DNA of 64,000 nt from Henricia sp. BOLD:AAB3569 (lineage: Eukaryota; Echinodermata; Asteroidea; Spinulosida; Echinasteridae). Below are positions 30,720 to 41,463 of the stretch, piece by piece. The notes below the pieces were generated by a model that saw nothing but the letters and a program-made list of their open reading frames with translations, did no database searches and had not been told where the DNA came from. Both the position numbers and the translations under genes were made by a program. Position 1 is the stretch's first letter. Every line of letters begins with the position of its first letter. Location: assembly GCA_037783545.1 (NCBI GenBank), contig JBBELK010000540.1, positions 806,001-870,000 of the forward strand, written 5' to 3'.

Positions 30720-30978
30720 TGCTATTTTGGTATTGGTTGGCATACCGTAACCATACGCGAGTGGCCGCTGACTCTGTCTTCTGTCTTCTAAAGTCGATCC
30801 GAGATGACCGCCGTCTCCAGAAGGACTTACTCATGTATCCATGTTATGAACAATGTTATAGCAGGCCTTTGTGTTTGTGCAGTCAAGTTTGTCTCACAGG
30901 ACAGTCTTCTTCAGCTAGCTCATGACAGACGATTGCAACTTTCAGCGCTGAGAGGTTGTCCAAAAGTGTGGCTTATGT

Positions 30979-31051
30979 GCCTCGTTGGCGCAGTCGGCAG
31001 CGCGTCAGTCTCATAATCTGAAGGTCGTGAGTTCGAGCCTCACACGGGGCA
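30979..31051 (+). tRNA. tRNA-Met(CAT), copy 56
   Basis: Consensus sequence. Confidence 0.95.
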
Positions 31052-31194
31052 GTCTCTGTCGTTTTGTAATGCTTCCTTTTTATATTATTGTTGTCTGCGT
31101 GAGGCTCAGGGTTTGGTAATGTCCTCATTTTAAACTGGAATGGCTCGTTTGGTTCCAACCATGCTGCCTGCGACCTGAAAGACAGCTTCACGTG

Positions 31195-31267
31195 GACCAC
31201 GTGGCCTAATGGATAAGGCGTCCGACTTCGGATCGGAAGATTGAGGGTTCGAATCCCTTCGTGGTTG
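31195..31267 (+). tRNA. tRNA-Arg(TCG), copy 58
   Basis: Consensus sequence. Confidence 0.95.
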
Positions 31268-31526
31268 TGCTATTTTGGTATTGGTTGGCATACCGTAACC
31301 ATACGCGAGTGGCCGCTGACTCTGTCTTCTGTCTTCTAAAGTCGATCCGAGATGACCGCCGTCTCCAGAAGGACTTACTCATGTATCCATGTTATGAACA
31401 ATGTTATAGCAGGCCTTTGTGTTTGTGCAGTCAAGTTTGTCTCACAGGACAGTCTTCTTCAGCTAGCTCATGACAGACGATTGCAACTTTCAGCGCTGAG
31501 AGGTTGTCCAAAAGTGTGGCTTATGT

Positions 31527-31599
31527 GCCTCGTTGGCGCAGTCGGCAGCGCGTCAGTCTCATATTCTGAAGGTCGTGAGTTCGAGCCTCACACGGGGCA
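31527..31599 (+). tRNA. tRNA-Met(CAT), copy 57, anticodon-loop A38T
   Basis: A31564T changes the last anticodon-loop base; anticodon CAT itself is intact. The 32-38 cross-loop contact would change from C-A to C-U. The functional effect is uncertain. Confidence 0.88.
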
Positions 31600-31742
31600 G
31601 TCTCTGTCGTTTTGTAATGCTTCCTTTTTATATTATTGTTGTCTGCGTGAGGCTCAGGGTTTGGTAATGTCCTCATTTTAAACTGGAATGGCTCGTTTGG
31701 TTCCAACCATGCTGCCTGCGACCTGAAAGACAGCTTCACGTG

Positions 31743-31815
31743 GACCACGTGGCCTAATGGATAAGGCGTCCGACTTCGGATCGGAAGATTGAGGGTTCGA
31801 ATCCCTTCGTGGTTG
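31743..31815 (+). tRNA. tRNA-Arg(TCG), copy 59
   Basis: Consensus sequence. Confidence 0.95.
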
Positions 31816-32074
31816 TGCTATTTTGGTATTGGTTGGCATACCGTAACCATACGCGAGTGGCCGCTGACTCTGTCTTCTGTCTTCTAAAGTCGATCCGAGA
31901 TGACCGCCGTCTCCAGAAGGACTTACTCATGTATCCATGTTATGAACAATGTTATAGCAGGCCTTTGTGTTTGTGCAGTCAAGTTTGTCTCACAGGACAG
32001 TCTTCTTCAGCTAGCTCATGACAGACGATTGCAACTTTCAGCGCTGAGAGGTTGTCCAAAAGTGTGGCTTATGT

Positions 32075-32147
32075 GCCTCGTTGGCGCAGTCGGCAGCGCG
32101 TCAGTCTCATAATCTGAAGGTCGTGAGTTCGAGCCTCACACGGGGCA
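32075..32147 (+). tRNA. tRNA-Met(CAT), copy 58
   Basis: Consensus sequence. Confidence 0.95.
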
Positions 32148-32290
32148 GTCTCTGTCGTTTTGTAATGCTTCCTTTTTATATTATTGTTGTCTGCGTGAGG
32201 CTCAGGGTTTGGTAATGTCCTCATTTTAAACTGGAATGGCTCGTTTGGTTCCAACCATGCTGCCTGCGACCTGAAAGACAGCTTCACGTG

Positions 32291-32363
32291 GACCACGTGG
32301 CCTAATGGATAAGGCGTCCGACTTCGGATCGGAAGATTGAGGGTTCGAATCCCTTCGTGGTTG
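32291..32363 (+). tRNA. tRNA-Arg(TCG), copy 60
   Basis: Consensus sequence. Confidence 0.95.
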
Positions 32364-32622
32364 TGCTATTTTGGTATTGGTTGGCATACCGTAACCATAC
32401 GCGAGTGGCCGCTGACTCTGTCTTCTGTCTTCTAAAGTCGATCCGAGATGACCGCCGTCTCCAGAAGGACTTACTCATGTATCCATGTTATGAACAATGT
32501 TATAGCAGGCCTTTGTGTTTGTGCAGTCAAGTTTGTCTCACAGGACAGTCTTCTTCAGCTAGCTCATGACAGACGATTGCAACTTTCAGCGCTGAGAGGT
32601 TGTCCAAAAGTGTGGCTTATGT

Positions 32623-32695
32623 GCCTCGTTGGCGCAGTCGGCAGCGCGTCAGTCTCATAATCTGAAGGTCGTGAGTTCGAGCCTCACACGGGGCA
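32623..32695 (+). tRNA. tRNA-Met(CAT), copy 59
   Basis: Consensus sequence. Confidence 0.95.
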
Positions 32696-32838
32696 GTCTC
32701 TGTCGTTTTGTAATGCTTCCTTTTTATATTATTGTTGTCTGCGTGAGGCTCAGGGTTTGGTAATGTCCTCATTTTAAACTGGAATGGCTCGTTTGGTTCC
32801 AACCATGCTGCCTGCGACCTGAAAGACAGCTTCACGTG

Positions 32839-32911
32839 GACCACGTGGCCTAATGGATAAGGCGTCCGACTTCGGATCGGAAGATTGAGGGTTCGAATCC
32901 CTTCGTGGTTG
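32839..32911 (+). tRNA. tRNA-Arg(TCG), copy 61
   Basis: Consensus sequence. Confidence 0.95.
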
Positions 32912-33170
32912 TGCTATTTTGGTATTGGTTGGCATACCGTAACCATACGCGAGTGGCCGCTGACTCTGTCTTCTGTCTTCTAAAGTCGATCCGAGATGAC
33001 CGCCGTCTCCAGAAGGACTTACTCATGTATCCATGTTATGAACAATGTTATAGCAGGCCTTTGTGTTTGTGCAGTCAAGTTTGTCTCACAGGACAGTCTT
33101 CTTCAGCTAGCTCATGACAGACGATTGCAACTTTCAGCGCTGAGAGGTTGTCCAAAAGTGTGGCTTATGT

Positions 33171-33243
33171 GCCTCGTTGGCGCAGTCGGCAGCGCGTCAG
33201 TCTCATAATCTGAAGGTCGTGAGTTCGAGCCTCACACGGGGCA
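33171..33243 (+). tRNA. tRNA-Met(CAT), copy 60
   Basis: Consensus sequence. Confidence 0.95.
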
Positions 33244-33386
33244 GTCTCTGTCGTTTTGTAATGCTTCCTTTTTATATTATTGTTGTCTGCGTGAGGCTCA
33301 GGGTTTGGTAATGTCCTCATTTTAAACTGGAATGGCTCGTTTGGTTCCAACCATGCTGCCTGCGACCTGAAAGACAGCTTCACGTG

Positions 33387-33459
33387 GACCACGTGGCCTA
33401 ATGGATAAGGCGTCCGACTTCGGATCGGAAGATTGAGGGTTCGAATCCCTTCGTGGTTG
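33387..33459 (+). tRNA. tRNA-Arg(TCG), copy 62
   Basis: Consensus sequence. Confidence 0.95.
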
Positions 33460-33718
33460 TGCTATTTTGGTATTGGTTGGCATACCGTAACCATACGCGA
33501 GTGGCCGCTGACTCTGTCTTTTGTCTTCTAAAGTCGATCCGAGATGACCGCCGTCTCCAGAAGGACTTACTCATGTATCCATGTTATGAACAATGTTATA
33601 GCAGGCCTTTGTGTTTGTGCAGTCAAGTTTGTCTCACAGGACAGTCTTCTTCAGCTAGCTCATGACAGACGATTGCAACTTTCAGCGCTGAGAGGTTGTC
33701 CAAAAGTGTGGCTTATGT

Positions 33719-33791
33719 GCCTCGTTGGCGCAGTCGGCAGCGCGTCAGTCTCATAATCTGAAGGTCGTGAGTTCGAGCCTCACACGGAGCA
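33719..33791 (+). tRNA. tRNA-Met(CAT), copy 61, acceptor G70A
   Basis: G33788A makes a C3-A70 mismatch in the acceptor stem, a region read by the synthetase and by end-processing enzymes. Likely impaired. Confidence 0.82.
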
Positions 33792-33934
33792 GTCTCTGTC
33801 GTTTTGTAATGCTTCCTTTTTATATTATTGTTGTCTGCGTGAGGCTCAGGGTTTGGTAATGTCCTCATTTTAAACTGGAATGGCTCGTTTGGTTCCAACC
33901 ATGCTGCCTGCGACCTGAAAGACAGCTTCACGTG

Positions 33935-34007
33935 GACCACGTGGCCTAATGGATAAGGCGTCCGACTTCGGATCGGAAGATTGAGGGTTCGAATCCCTTC
34001 GTGGTTG
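33935..34007 (+). tRNA. tRNA-Arg(TCG), copy 63
   Basis: Consensus sequence. Confidence 0.95.
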
Positions 34008-34266
34008 TGCTATTTTGGTATTGGTTGGCATACCGTAACCATACGCGAGTGGCCGCTGACTCTGTCTTCTGTCTTCTAAAGTCGATCCGAGATGACCGCC
34101 GTCTCCAGAAGGACTTACTCATGTATCCATGTTATGAACAATGTTATAGCAGGCCTTTGTGTTTGTGCAGTCAAGTTTGTCTCACAGGACAGTCTTCTTC
34201 AGCTAGCTCATGACAGACGATTGCAACTTTCAGCGCTGAGAGGTTGTCCAAAAGTGTGGCTTATGT

Positions 34267-34339
34267 GCCTCGTTGGCGCAGTCAGCAGCGCGTCAGTCTC
34301 ATAATCTGAAGGTCGTGAGTTCGAGCCTCACACGGGGCA
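34267..34339 (+). tRNA. tRNA-Met(CAT), copy 62, D-loop/A-box G18A
   Basis: G34284A removes the invariant G18 that contacts pseudouridine 55 in the elbow and ends the A box. It is the only C-to-T or G-to-A change I see at a CpG. Likely impaired. Confidence 0.82.
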
Positions 34340-34482
34340 GTCTCTGTCGTTTTGTAATGCTTCCTTTTTATATTATTGTTGTCTGCGTGAGGCTCAGGGT
34401 TTGGTAATGTCCTCATTTTAAACTGGAATGGCTCGTTTGGTTCCAACCATGCTGCCTGCGACCTGAAAGACAGCTTCACGTG

Positions 34483-34555
34483 GACCACGTGGCCTAATGG
34501 ATAAGGCGTCCGACTTCGGATCGGAAGATTGAGGGTTCGAATCCCTTCGTGGTTG
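34483..34555 (+). tRNA. tRNA-Arg(TCG), copy 64
   Basis: Consensus sequence. Confidence 0.95.
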
Positions 34556-34814
34556 TGCTATTTTGGTATTGGTTGGCATACCGTAACCATACGCGAGTGG
34601 CCGCTGACTCTGTCTTCTGTCTTCTAAAGTCGATCCGAGATGACCGCCGTCTCCAGAAGGACTTACTCATGTATCCATGTTATGAACAATGTTATAGCAG
34701 GCCTTTGTGTTTGTGCAGTCAAGTTTGTCTCACAGGACAGTCTTCTTCAGCTAGCTCATGACAGACGATTGCAACTTTCAGCGCTGAGAGGTTGTCCAAA
34801 AGTGTGGCTTATGT

Positions 34815-34887
34815 GCCTCGTTGGCGCAGTCGGCAGCGCGTCAGTCTCATAATCTGAAGGTCGTGAGTTCGAGCCTCACACGGGGCA
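34815..34887 (+). tRNA. tRNA-Met(CAT), copy 63
   Basis: Consensus sequence. Confidence 0.95.
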
Positions 34888-35030
34888 GTCTCTGTCGTTT
34901 TGTAATGCTTCCTTTTTATATTATTGTTGTCTGCGTGAGGCTCAGGGTTTGGTAATGTCCTCATTTTAAACTGGAATGGCTCGTTTGGTTCCAACCATGC
35001 TGCCTGCGACCTGAAAGACAGCTTCACGTG

Positions 35031-35103
35031 GACCACGTGGCCTAATGGATAAGGCGTCCGACTTCGGATCGGAAGATTGAGGGTTCGAATCCCTTCGTGG
35101 TTG
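35031..35103 (+). tRNA. tRNA-Arg(TCG), copy 65
   Basis: Consensus sequence. Confidence 0.95.
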
Positions 35104-35362
35104 TGCTATTTTGGTATTGGTTGGCATACCGTAACCATACGCGAGTGGCCGCTGACTCTGTCTTCTGTCTTCTAAAGTCGATCCGAGACGACCGCCGTCT
35201 CCAGAAGGACTTACTCATGTATCCATGTTATGAACAATGTTATAGCAGGCCTTTGTGTTTGTGCAGTCAAGTTTGTCTCACAGGACAGTCTTCTTCAGCT
35301 AGCTCATGACAGACGATTGCAACTTTCAGCGCTGAGAGGTTGTCCAAAAGTGTGGCTTATGT

Positions 35363-35435
35363 GACTCGTTGGCGCAGTCGGCAGCGCGTCAGTCTCATAA
35401 TCTGAAGGTCGTGAGTTCGAGCCTCACACGGGGCA
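35363..35435 (+). tRNA. tRNA-Met(CAT), copy 64, acceptor C2A
   Basis: C35364A gives an A2-G71 mismatch, identical to copy 26 (14539). The spacer variant T35189C is also shared with that unit, so the two units are copies of one another. Confidence 0.8.
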
Positions 35436-35578
35436 GTCTCTGTCGTTTTGTAATGCTTCCTTTTTATATTATTGTTGTCTGCGTGAGGCTCAGGGTTTGG
35501 TAATGTCCTCATTTTAAACTGGAATGGCTCGTTTGGTTCCAACCATGCTGCCTGCGACCTGAAAGACAGCTTCACGTG

Positions 35579-35651
35579 GACCACGTGGCCTAATGGATAA
35601 GGCGTCCGACTTCGGATCGGAAGATTGAGGGTTCGAATCCCTTCGTGGTTG
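35579..35651 (+). tRNA. tRNA-Arg(TCG), copy 66
   Basis: Consensus sequence. Confidence 0.95.
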
Positions 35652-35910
35652 TGCTATTTTGGTATTGGTTGGCATACCGTAACCATACGCGAGTGGCCGC
35701 TGACTCTGTCTTCTGTCTTCTAAAGTCGATCCGAGATGACCGCCGTCTCCAGAAGGACTTACTCATGTATCCATGTTATGAACAATGTTATAGCAGGCCT
35801 TTGTGTTTGTGCAGTCAAGTTTGTCTCACAGGACAGTCTTCTTCAGCTAGCTCATGACAGACGATTGCAACTTTCAGCGCTGAGAGGTTGTCCAAAAGTG
35901 TGGCTTATGT

Positions 35911-35983
35911 GCCTCGTTGGCGCAGTCGGCAGCGCGTCAGTCTCATAATCTGAAGGTCGTGAGTTCGAGCCTCACACGGGGCA
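35911..35983 (+). tRNA. tRNA-Met(CAT), copy 65
   Basis: Consensus sequence. Confidence 0.95.
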
Positions 35984-36126
35984 GTCTCTGTCGTTTTGTA
36001 ATGCTTCCTTTTTATATTATTGTTGTCTGCGTGAGGCTCAGGGTTTGGTAATGTCCTCATTTTAAACTGGAATGGCTCGTTTGGTTCCAACCATGCTGCC
36101 TGCGACCTGAAAGACAGCTTCACGTG

Positions 36127-36199
36127 GACCACGTGGCCTAATGGATAAGGCGTCCGACTTCGGATCGGAAGATTGAGGGTTCGAATCCCTTCGTGGTTG
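36127..36199 (+). tRNA. tRNA-Arg(TCG), copy 67
   Basis: Consensus sequence. Confidence 0.95.
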
Positions 36200-36458
36200 T
36201 GCTATTTTGGTATTGGTTGGCATACCGTAACCATACGCGAGTGGCCGCTGACTCTGTCTTCTGTCTTCTAAAGTCGATCCGAGATGACCGCCGTCTCCAG
36301 AAGGACTTACTCATGTATCCATGTTATGAACAATGTTATAGCAGGCCTTTGTGTTTGTGCAGTCAAGTTTGTCTCACAGGACAGTCTTCTTCAGCTAGCT
36401 CATGACAGACGATTGCAACTTTCAGCGCTGAGAGGTTGTCCAAAAGTGTGGCTTATGT

Positions 36459-36531
36459 GCCTCGTTGGCGCAGTCGGCAGCGCGTCAGTCTCATAATCTG
36501 AAGGTCGTGAGTTCGAGCCTCACACGGGGCA
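36459..36531 (+). tRNA. tRNA-Met(CAT), copy 66
   Basis: Consensus sequence. Confidence 0.95.
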
Positions 36532-36674
36532 GTCTCTGTCGTTTTGTAATGCTTCCTTTTTATATTATTGTTGTCTGCGTGAGGCTCAGGGTTTGGTAAT
36601 GTCCTCATTTTAAACTGGAATGGCTCGTTTGGTTCCAACCATGCTGCCTGCGACCTGAAAGACAGCTTCACGTG

Positions 36675-36747
36675 GACCACGTGGCCTAATGGATAAGGCG
36701 TCCGACTTCGGATCGGAAGATTGAGGGTTCGAATCCCTTCGTGGTTG
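36675..36747 (+). tRNA. tRNA-Arg(TCG), copy 68
   Basis: Consensus sequence. Confidence 0.95.
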
Positions 36748-37006
36748 TGCTATTTTGGTATTGGTTGGCATACCGTAACCATACGCGAGTGGCCGCTGAC
36801 TCTGTCTTCTGTCTTCTAAAGTCGATCCGAGATGACCGCCGTCTCCAGAAGGACTTACTCATGTATCCATGTTATGAACAATGTTATAGCAGGCCTTTGT
36901 GTTTGTGCAGTCAAGTTTGTCTCACAGGACAGTCTTCTTCAGCTAGCTCATGACAGACGATTGCAACTTTCAGCGCTGAGAGGTTGTCCAAAAGTGTGGC
37001 TTATGT

Positions 37007-37079
37007 GCCTCGTTGGCGCAGTCGGCAGCGCGTCAGTCTCATAATCTGAAGGTCGTGAGTTCGAGCCTCACACGGGGCA
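37007..37079 (+). tRNA. tRNA-Met(CAT), copy 67
   Basis: Consensus sequence. Confidence 0.95.
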
Positions 37080-37222
37080 GTCTCTGTCGTTTTGTAATGC
37101 TTCCTTTTTATATTATTGTTGTCTGCGTGAGGCTCAGGGTTTGGTAATGTCCTCATTTTAAACTGGAATGGCTCGTTTGGTTCCAACCATGCTGCCTGCG
37201 ACCTGAAAGACAGCTTCACGTG

Positions 37223-37295
37223 GACCACGTGGCCTAATGGATAAGGCGTCCGACTTCGGATCGGAAGATTGAGGGTTCGAATCCCTTCGTGGTTG
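37223..37295 (+). tRNA. tRNA-Arg(TCG), copy 69
   Basis: Consensus sequence. Confidence 0.95.
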
Positions 37296-37554
37296 TGCTA
37301 TTTTGGTATTGGTTGGCATACCGTAACCATACGCGAGTGGCCGCTGACTCTGTCTTCTGTCTTCTAAAGTCGATCCGAGATGACCGCCGTCTCCAGAAGG
37401 ACTTACTCATGTATCCATGTTATGAACAATGTTATAGCAGGCCTTTGTGTTTGTGCAGTCAAGTTTGTCTCACAGGACAGTCTTCTTCAGCTAGCTCATG
37501 ACAGACGATTGCAACTTTCAGCGCTGAGAGGTTGTCCAAAAGTGTGGCTTATGT

Positions 37555-37627
37555 GCCTCGTTGGCGCAGTCGGCAGCGCGTCAGTCTCATAATCTGAAGG
37601 TCGTGAGTTCGAGCCTCACACGGGGCA
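37555..37627 (+). tRNA. tRNA-Met(CAT), copy 68
   Basis: Consensus sequence. Confidence 0.95.
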
Positions 37628-37770
37628 GTCTCTGTCGTTTTGTAATGCTTCCTTTTTATATTATTGTTGTCTGCGTGAGGCTCAGGGTTTGGTAATGTCC
37701 TCATTTTAAACTGGAATGGCTCGTTTGGTTCCAACCATGCTGCCTGCGACCTGAAAGACAGCTTCACGTG

Positions 37771-37843
37771 GACCACGTGGCCTAATGGATAAGGCGTCCG
37801 ACTTCGGATCGGAAGATTGAGGGTTCGAATCCCTTCGTGGTTG
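37771..37843 (+). tRNA. tRNA-Arg(TCG), copy 70
   Basis: Consensus sequence. Confidence 0.95.
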
Positions 37844-38102
37844 TGCTATTTTGGTATTGGTTGGCATACCGTAACCATACGCGAGTGGCCGCTGACTCTG
37901 TCTTCTGTCTTCTAAAGTCGATCCGAGATGACCGCCGTCTCCAGAAGGACTTACTCATGTATCCATGTTATGAACAATGTTATAGCAGGCCTTTGTGTTT
38001 GTGCAGTCAAGTTTGTCTCACAGGACAGTCTTCTTCAGCTAGCTCATGACAGACGATTGCAACTTTCAGCGCTGAGAGGTTGTCCAAAAGTGTGGCTTAT
38101 GT

Positions 38103-38175
38103 GCCTCGTTGGCGCAGTCGGCAGCGCGTCAGTCTCATAATCTGAAGGTCGTGAGTTCGAGCCTCACACGGGGCA
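38103..38175 (+). tRNA. tRNA-Met(CAT), copy 69
   Basis: Consensus sequence. Confidence 0.95.
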
Positions 38176-38318
38176 GTCTCTGTCGTTTTGTAATGCTTCC
38201 TTTTTATATTATTGTTGTCTGCGTGAGGCTCAGGGTTTGGTAATGTCCTCATTTTAAACTGGAATGGCTCGTTTGGTTCCAACCATGCTGCCTGCGACCT
38301 GAAAGACAGCTTCACGTG

Positions 38319-38391
38319 GACCACGTGGCCTAATGGATAAGGCGTCCGACTTCGGATCGGAAGATTGAGGGTTCGAATCCCTTCGTGGTTG
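38319..38391 (+). tRNA. tRNA-Arg(TCG), copy 71
   Basis: Consensus sequence. Confidence 0.95.
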
Positions 38392-38650
38392 TGCTATTTT
38401 GGTATTGGTTGGCATACCGTAACCATACGCGAGTGGCCGCTGACTCTGTCTTCTGTCTTCTAAAGTCGATCCGAGATGACCGCCGTCTCCAGAAGGACTT
38501 ACTCATGTATCCATGTTATGAACAATGTTATAGCAGGCCTTTGTGTTTGTGCAGTCAAGTTTGTCTCACAGGACAGTCTTCTTCAGCTAGCTCATGACAG
38601 ACGATTGCAACTTTCAGCGCTGAGAGGTTGTCCAAAAGTGTGGCTTATGT

Positions 38651-38723
38651 GCCTCGTTGGCGCAGTCGGCAGCGCGTCAGTCTCATAATCTGAAGGTCGT
38701 GAGTTCGAGCCTCACACGGGGCA
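38651..38723 (+). tRNA. tRNA-Met(CAT), copy 70
   Basis: Consensus sequence. Confidence 0.95.
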
Positions 38724-38866
38724 GTCTCTGTCGTTTTGTAATGCTTCCTTTTTATATTATTGTTGTCTGCGTGAGGCTCAGGGTTTGGTAATGTCCTCAT
38801 TTTAAACTGGAATGGCTCGTTTGGTTCCAACCATGCTGCCTGCGACCTGAAAGACAGCTTCACGTG

Positions 38867-38939
38867 GACCACGTGGCCTAATGGATAAGGCGTCCGACTT
38901 CGGATCGGAAGATTGAGGGTTCGAATCCCTTCGTGGTTG
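38867..38939 (+). tRNA. tRNA-Arg(TCG), copy 72
   Basis: Consensus sequence. Confidence 0.95.
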
Positions 38940-39198
38940 TGCTATTTTGGTATTGGTTGGCATACCGTAACCATACGCGAGTGGCCGCTGACTCTGTCTT
39001 CTGTCTTCTAAAGTCGATCCGAGATGACCGCCGTCTCCAGAAGGACTTACTCATGTATCCATGTTATGAACAATGTTATAGCAGGCCTTTGTGTTTGTGC
39101 AGTCAAGTTTGTCTCACAGGACAGTCTTCTTCAGCTAGCTCATGACAGACGATTGCAACTTTCAGCGCTGAGAGGTTGTCCAAAAGTGTGGCTTATGT

Positions 39199-39271
39199 GC
39201 CTCGTTGGCGCAGTCGGCAGCGCGTCAGTCTCATAATCTGAAGGTCGTGAGTTCGAGCCTCACACGGGGCA
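39199..39271 (+). tRNA. tRNA-Met(CAT), copy 71
   Basis: Consensus sequence. Confidence 0.95.
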
Positions 39272-39414
39272 GTCTCTGTCGTTTTGTAATGCTTCCTTTT
39301 TATATTATTGTTGTCTGCGTGAGGCTCAGGGTTTGGTAATGTCCTCATTTTAAACTGGAATGGCTCGTTTGGTTCCAACCATGCTGCCTGCGACCTGAAA
39401 GACAGCTTCACGTG

Positions 39415-39487
39415 GACCACGTGGCCTAATGGATAAGGCGTCCGACTTCGGATCGGAAGATTGAGGGTTCGAATCCCTTCGTGGTTG
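39415..39487 (+). tRNA. tRNA-Arg(TCG), copy 73
   Basis: Consensus sequence. Confidence 0.95.
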
Positions 39488-39746
39488 TGCTATTTTGGTA
39501 TTGGTTGGCATACCGTAACCATACGCGAGTGGCCGCTGACTCTGTCTTCTGTCTTCTAAAGTCGATCCGAGATGACCGCCGTCTCCAGAAGGACTTACTC
39601 ATGTATCCATGTTATGAACAATGTTATAGCAGGCCTTTGTGTTTGTGCAGTCAAGTTTGTCTCACAGGACAGTCTTCTTCAGCTAGCTCATGACAGACGA
39701 TTGCAACTTTCAGCGCTGAGAGGTTGTCCAAAAGTGTGGCTTATGT

Positions 39747-39819
39747 GCCTCGTTGGCGCAGTCGGCAGCGCGTCAGTCTCATAATCTGAAGGTCGTGAGT
39801 TCGAGCCTCACACGGGGCA
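39747..39819 (+). tRNA. tRNA-Met(CAT), copy 72
   Basis: Consensus sequence. Confidence 0.95.
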
Positions 39820-39962
39820 GTCTCTGTCGTTTTGTAATGCTTCCTTTTTATATTATTGTTGTCTGCGTGAGGCTCAGGGTTTGGTAATGTCCTCATTTTA
39901 AACTGGAATGGCTCGTTTGGTTCCAACCATGCTGCCTGCGACCTGAAAGACAGCTTCACGTG

Positions 39963-40035
39963 GACCACGTGGCCTAATGGATAAGGCGTCCGACTTCGGA
40001 TCGGAAGATTGAGGGTTCGAATCCCTTCGTGGTTG
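39963..40035 (+). tRNA. tRNA-Arg(TCG), copy 74
   Basis: Consensus sequence. Confidence 0.95.
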
Positions 40036-40294
40036 TGCTATTTTGGTATTGGTTGGCATACCGTAACCATACGCGAGTGGCCGCTGACTCTGTCTTCTGT
40101 CTTCTAAAGTCGATCCGAGATGACCGCCGTCTCCAGAAGGACTTACTCATGTATCCATGTTATGAACAATGTTATAGCAGGCCTTTGTGTTTGTGCAGTC
40201 AAGTTTGTCTCACAGGACAGTCTTCTTCAGCTAGCTCATGACAGACGATTGCAACTTTCAGCGCTGAGAGGTTGTCCAAAAGTGTGGCTTATGT

Positions 40295-40367
40295 GCCTCG
40301 TTGGCGCAGTCGGCAGCGCGTCAGTCTCATAATCTGAAGGTCGTGAGTTCGAGCCTCACACGGGGCA
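40295..40367 (+). tRNA. tRNA-Met(CAT), copy 73
   Basis: Consensus sequence. Confidence 0.95.
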
Positions 40368-40510
40368 GTCTCTGTCGTTTTGTAATGCTTCCTTTTTATA
40401 TTATTGTTGTCTGCGTGAGGCTCAGGGTTTGGTAATGTCCTCATTTTAAACTGGAATGGCTCGTTTGGTTCCAACCATGCTGCCTGCGACCTGAAAGACA
40501 GCTTCACGTG

Positions 40511-40583
40511 GACCACGTGGCCTAATGGATAAGGCGTCCGACTTCGGATCGGAAGATTGAGGTTTCGAATCCCTTCGTGGTTG
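40511..40583 (+). tRNA. tRNA-Arg(TCG), copy 75, T-stem G53T plus longer terminator
   Basis: G40563T breaks G53-C61 (now U-C) and the B box. G40593T, 30 bp further, extends its terminator to five T (40589-40593). Likely poorly transcribed. Confidence 0.8.
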
Positions 40584-40842
40584 TGCTATTTTTGTATTGG
40601 TTGGCATACCGTAACCATACGCGAGTGGCCGCTGACTCTGTCTTCTGTCTTCTAAAGTCGATCCGAGATGACCGCCGTCTCCAGAAGGACTTACTCATGT
40701 ATCCATGTTATGAACAATGTTATAGCAGGCCTTTGTGTTTGTGCAGTCAAGTTTGTCTCACAGGACAGTCTTCTTCAGCTAGCTCATGACAGACGATTGC
40801 AACTTTCAGCGCTGAGAGGTTGTCCAAAAGTGTGGCTTATGT

Positions 40843-40915
40843 GCCTCGTTGGCGCAGTCGGCAGCGCGTCAGTCTCATAATCTGAAGGTCGTGAGTTCGA
40901 GCCTCACACGGGGCA
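40843..40915 (+). tRNA. tRNA-Met(CAT), copy 74
   Basis: Consensus sequence. Confidence 0.95.
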
Positions 40916-41058
40916 GTCTCTGTCGTTTTGTAATGCTTCCTTTTTATATTATTGTTGTCTGCGTGAGGCTCAGGGTTTGGTAATGTCCTCATTTTAAACT
41001 GGAATGGCTCGTTTGGTTCCAACCATGCTGCCTGCGACCTGAAAGACAGCTTCACGTG

Positions 41059-41131
41059 GACCACGTGGCCTAATGGATAAGGCGTCCGACTTCGGATCGG
41101 AAGATTGAGGGTTCGAATCCCTTCGTGGTTG
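41059..41131 (+). tRNA. tRNA-Arg(TCG), copy 76
   Basis: Consensus sequence. Confidence 0.95.
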
Positions 41132-41390
41132 TGCTATTTTGGTATTGGTTGGCATACCGTAACCATACGCGAGTGGCCGCTGACTCTGTCTTCTGTCTTC
41201 TAAAGTCGATCCGAGATGACCGCCGTCTCCAGAAGGACTTACTCATGTATCCATGTTATGAACAATGTTATAGCAGGCCTTTGTGTTTGTGCAGTCAAGT
41301 TTGTCTCACAGGACAGTCTTCTTCAGCTAGCTCATGACAGACGATTGCAACTTTCAGCGCTGAGAGGTTGTCCAAAAGTGTGGCTTATGT

Positions 41391-41463
41391 GCCTCGTTGG
41401 CGCAGTCGGCAGCGCGTCAGTCTCATAATCTGAAGGTCGTGAGTTCGAGCCTCACACGGGGCA
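41391..41463 (+). tRNA. tRNA-Met(CAT), copy 75
   Basis: Consensus sequence. Confidence 0.95.

Noticed and set aside
31352..31681. 109-codon plus-strand open frame
   Set aside because: It is longer than its siblings only because A31564T removes a stop codon inside tRNA-Met. It is not a gene.
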